From positions 1 to 5,058 of the forward strand of contig JAUPLK010000145.1 of the NCBI GenBank assembly GCA_030836925.1: 5,058 bases of DNA, given 5' to 3'. Below the pieces are notes generated by a model, which did not search any database, was not told the DNA's origin, and saw only the letters and a list, made by a program, of their open reading frames with translations. Position numbers and translations under genes: made by a program. Positions 4,345 to 5,058 of this stretch are shown one piece after another. This DNA comes from Pseudomonadota bacterium. GTDB lineage: Bacteria; Pseudomonadota; Gammaproteobacteria; Steroidobacterales; GCA-2729495. Each line of letters opens with the position of its first letter. Position 1 is the first letter of the stretch.

Positions 4345-5058
4345 CTATTCGTCGTCCATGTCATCCAGGTAGCTGTCGTCCTCCGGAGGATTGCCGTCGT
4401 GAAGGCGGTAGCGCTGGTTCTGCAGATAGGCGTCGCGCACGAACAGGTAGGGATCATAGGCTTCAAAAACCTGTTCGTCCGCGTCCAGCAGTCGGGAACG
4501 CTTGTCCACCTGATGGGTCGTCCAGAGCACCCAGGCAATATCAATGTCGCTGCTGGTGATATCGATCAGCGGGGTCAGGGGCGAATCGGCGACATCGCCC
4601 GCTGCGCTGCGCAGCGTGCGAGGGCCGAACAGGGGAAGCACGAGATATGGTCCTTCGCCGACACCCCACCTGCCCAGCGTCTGGCCGAAGTCCTCGTCAT
4701 TCTCCTCCAGGCCGATACGGGTCGCGGGGTCGAAGAAGCCGAACAGGCCTACCGTGGTATTCAGAACAAAGCGTCCCGTATCGCGGCCGCCATCGCGAAA
4801 CTTGCCCTGCAGGAAGTTGTTGACGATGGTTATCGGGTATCTGATGTTGCTGAAAAAGTTCTGGATGCCACTGCGCATCTGCGGCGGAAGACCCCGTTCG
4901 TAGCCCACCGCAACCGGTCGCAGCAGGTAGCGGTCGCCAATATCGTTGACCTTGAAAATGGCGCGGTTGATGGGCTCGATGGGGTCCCAGGCATCCTGTT
5001 CCTGCACCGCACTGCTGCTTGCGCAGCCACCGCTGATGACAAGCATCAGGCCCAGCAG
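4345..5058 (-). CDS. mlaA: MlaA (VacJ), outer-membrane lipoprotein of the Mla pathway (N-terminus beyond window)
   Basis: MlaA is an outer-membrane lipoprotein that, with porins, removes phospholipid from the outer leaflet and hands it to MlaC. The 237 visible codons are open through the window edge. They begin LLGLMLVISGGCASSS, the end of a signal peptide with the likely lipidated Cys encoded at 5023-5025. Typical MlaA blocks follow: WDPIEPINRAIFKVND, IQNFFSNIRYPITIVNNFLQGK, GRFVLNTTVGLFGFFDPA, EDFGQTLGRWGVGEGPYLVLPLFGP and YDPYLFVRDAYLQNQRY. An acidic tail rich in Asp and Glu ends the protein. An internal ATG at 5046 could be taken as the start, but it lies inside the hydrophobic signal segment, so the true start is probably a few codons beyond 5058. 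The E. coli protein has 251 residues, so little is missing. The gene is convergent with mlaB and needs its own promoter outside the window. Confidence 0.95.
   Translation of the reverse strand: MLGLMLVISGGCASSSAVQEQDAWDPIEPINRAIFKVNDIGDRYLLRPVAVGYERGLPPQMRSGIQNFFSNIRYPITIVNNFLQGKFRDGGRDTGRFVLNTTVGLFGFFDPATRIGLEENDEDFGQTLGRWGVGEGPYLVLPLFGPRTLRSAAGDVADSPLTPLIDITSSDIDIAWVLWTTHQVDKRSRLLDADEQVFEAYDPYLFVRDAYLQNQRYRLHDGNPPEDDSYLDDMDDE

Noticed and set aside
4379..4390. Perfect 12-base palindrome TCCTCCGGAGGA near the convergent gene ends
   Set aside because: It lies inside the mlaA coding sequence (Asn-Pro-Pro-Glu-Asp codons), has no loop and no T-run, so it is not a credible terminator.
3897..4544. 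A 215-codon minus-strand open frame spanning the mlaC end, mlaB and the mlaA end
   Set aside because: It is out of frame with mlaA and antisense to mlaC and mlaB, whose products are well supported.

Overview
The window reads as part of the chromosome of a Gram-negative, GC-rich (roughly 60 % by eye) proteobacterium, most likely a non-enteric gammaproteobacterium. The evidence is a complete Mla lipid-transport set, which needs an outer membrane, and an Rrf2-type regulator joined to a short-loop SufB, an arrangement known from xanthomonad-like SUF operons. Genes fill almost all of it. I see no RNA genes, mobile elements, CRISPR arrays or signs of recent transfer.

Left block, minus strand (1-1119): an Rrf2/IscR-like SUF regulator is followed after 18 bases by sufB, whose first 210 codons are visible before the window edge. 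This is the start of a SUF iron-sulphur cluster assembly operon. A 13-base-arm inverted repeat (1116-1144) sits on the regulator's start codon. It resembles the E. coli IscR type 1 operator, which points to autoregulation.

Middle (1120-1282): a 163-base divergent control region. It holds most of the operator, a nested stem-loop, a weak candidate promoter for each direction and the ribosome binding site of mlaF.

Right block (1283-5058): mlaF, mlaE, mlaD, mlaC and mlaB run on the plus strand as a tightly packed operon, with start/stop overlaps at mlaF/mlaE and mlaC/mlaB. mlaA follows on the minus strand, with one base between its stop codon and that of mlaB, and it runs off the right edge. Together they encode the outer-membrane lipoprotein MlaA, the periplasmic carrier MlaC and the inner-membrane MlaFEDB complex, which traffics phospholipids between the two membranes and keeps the outer leaflet free of phospholipid.

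The protein families are all well known. The features most worth following up are the operator on the regulator's start codon, the unusual cluster-ligand pattern of that regulator, and the shared control region between iron-sulphur biogenesis and envelope lipid transport. I did not find evidence of a wholly new system.
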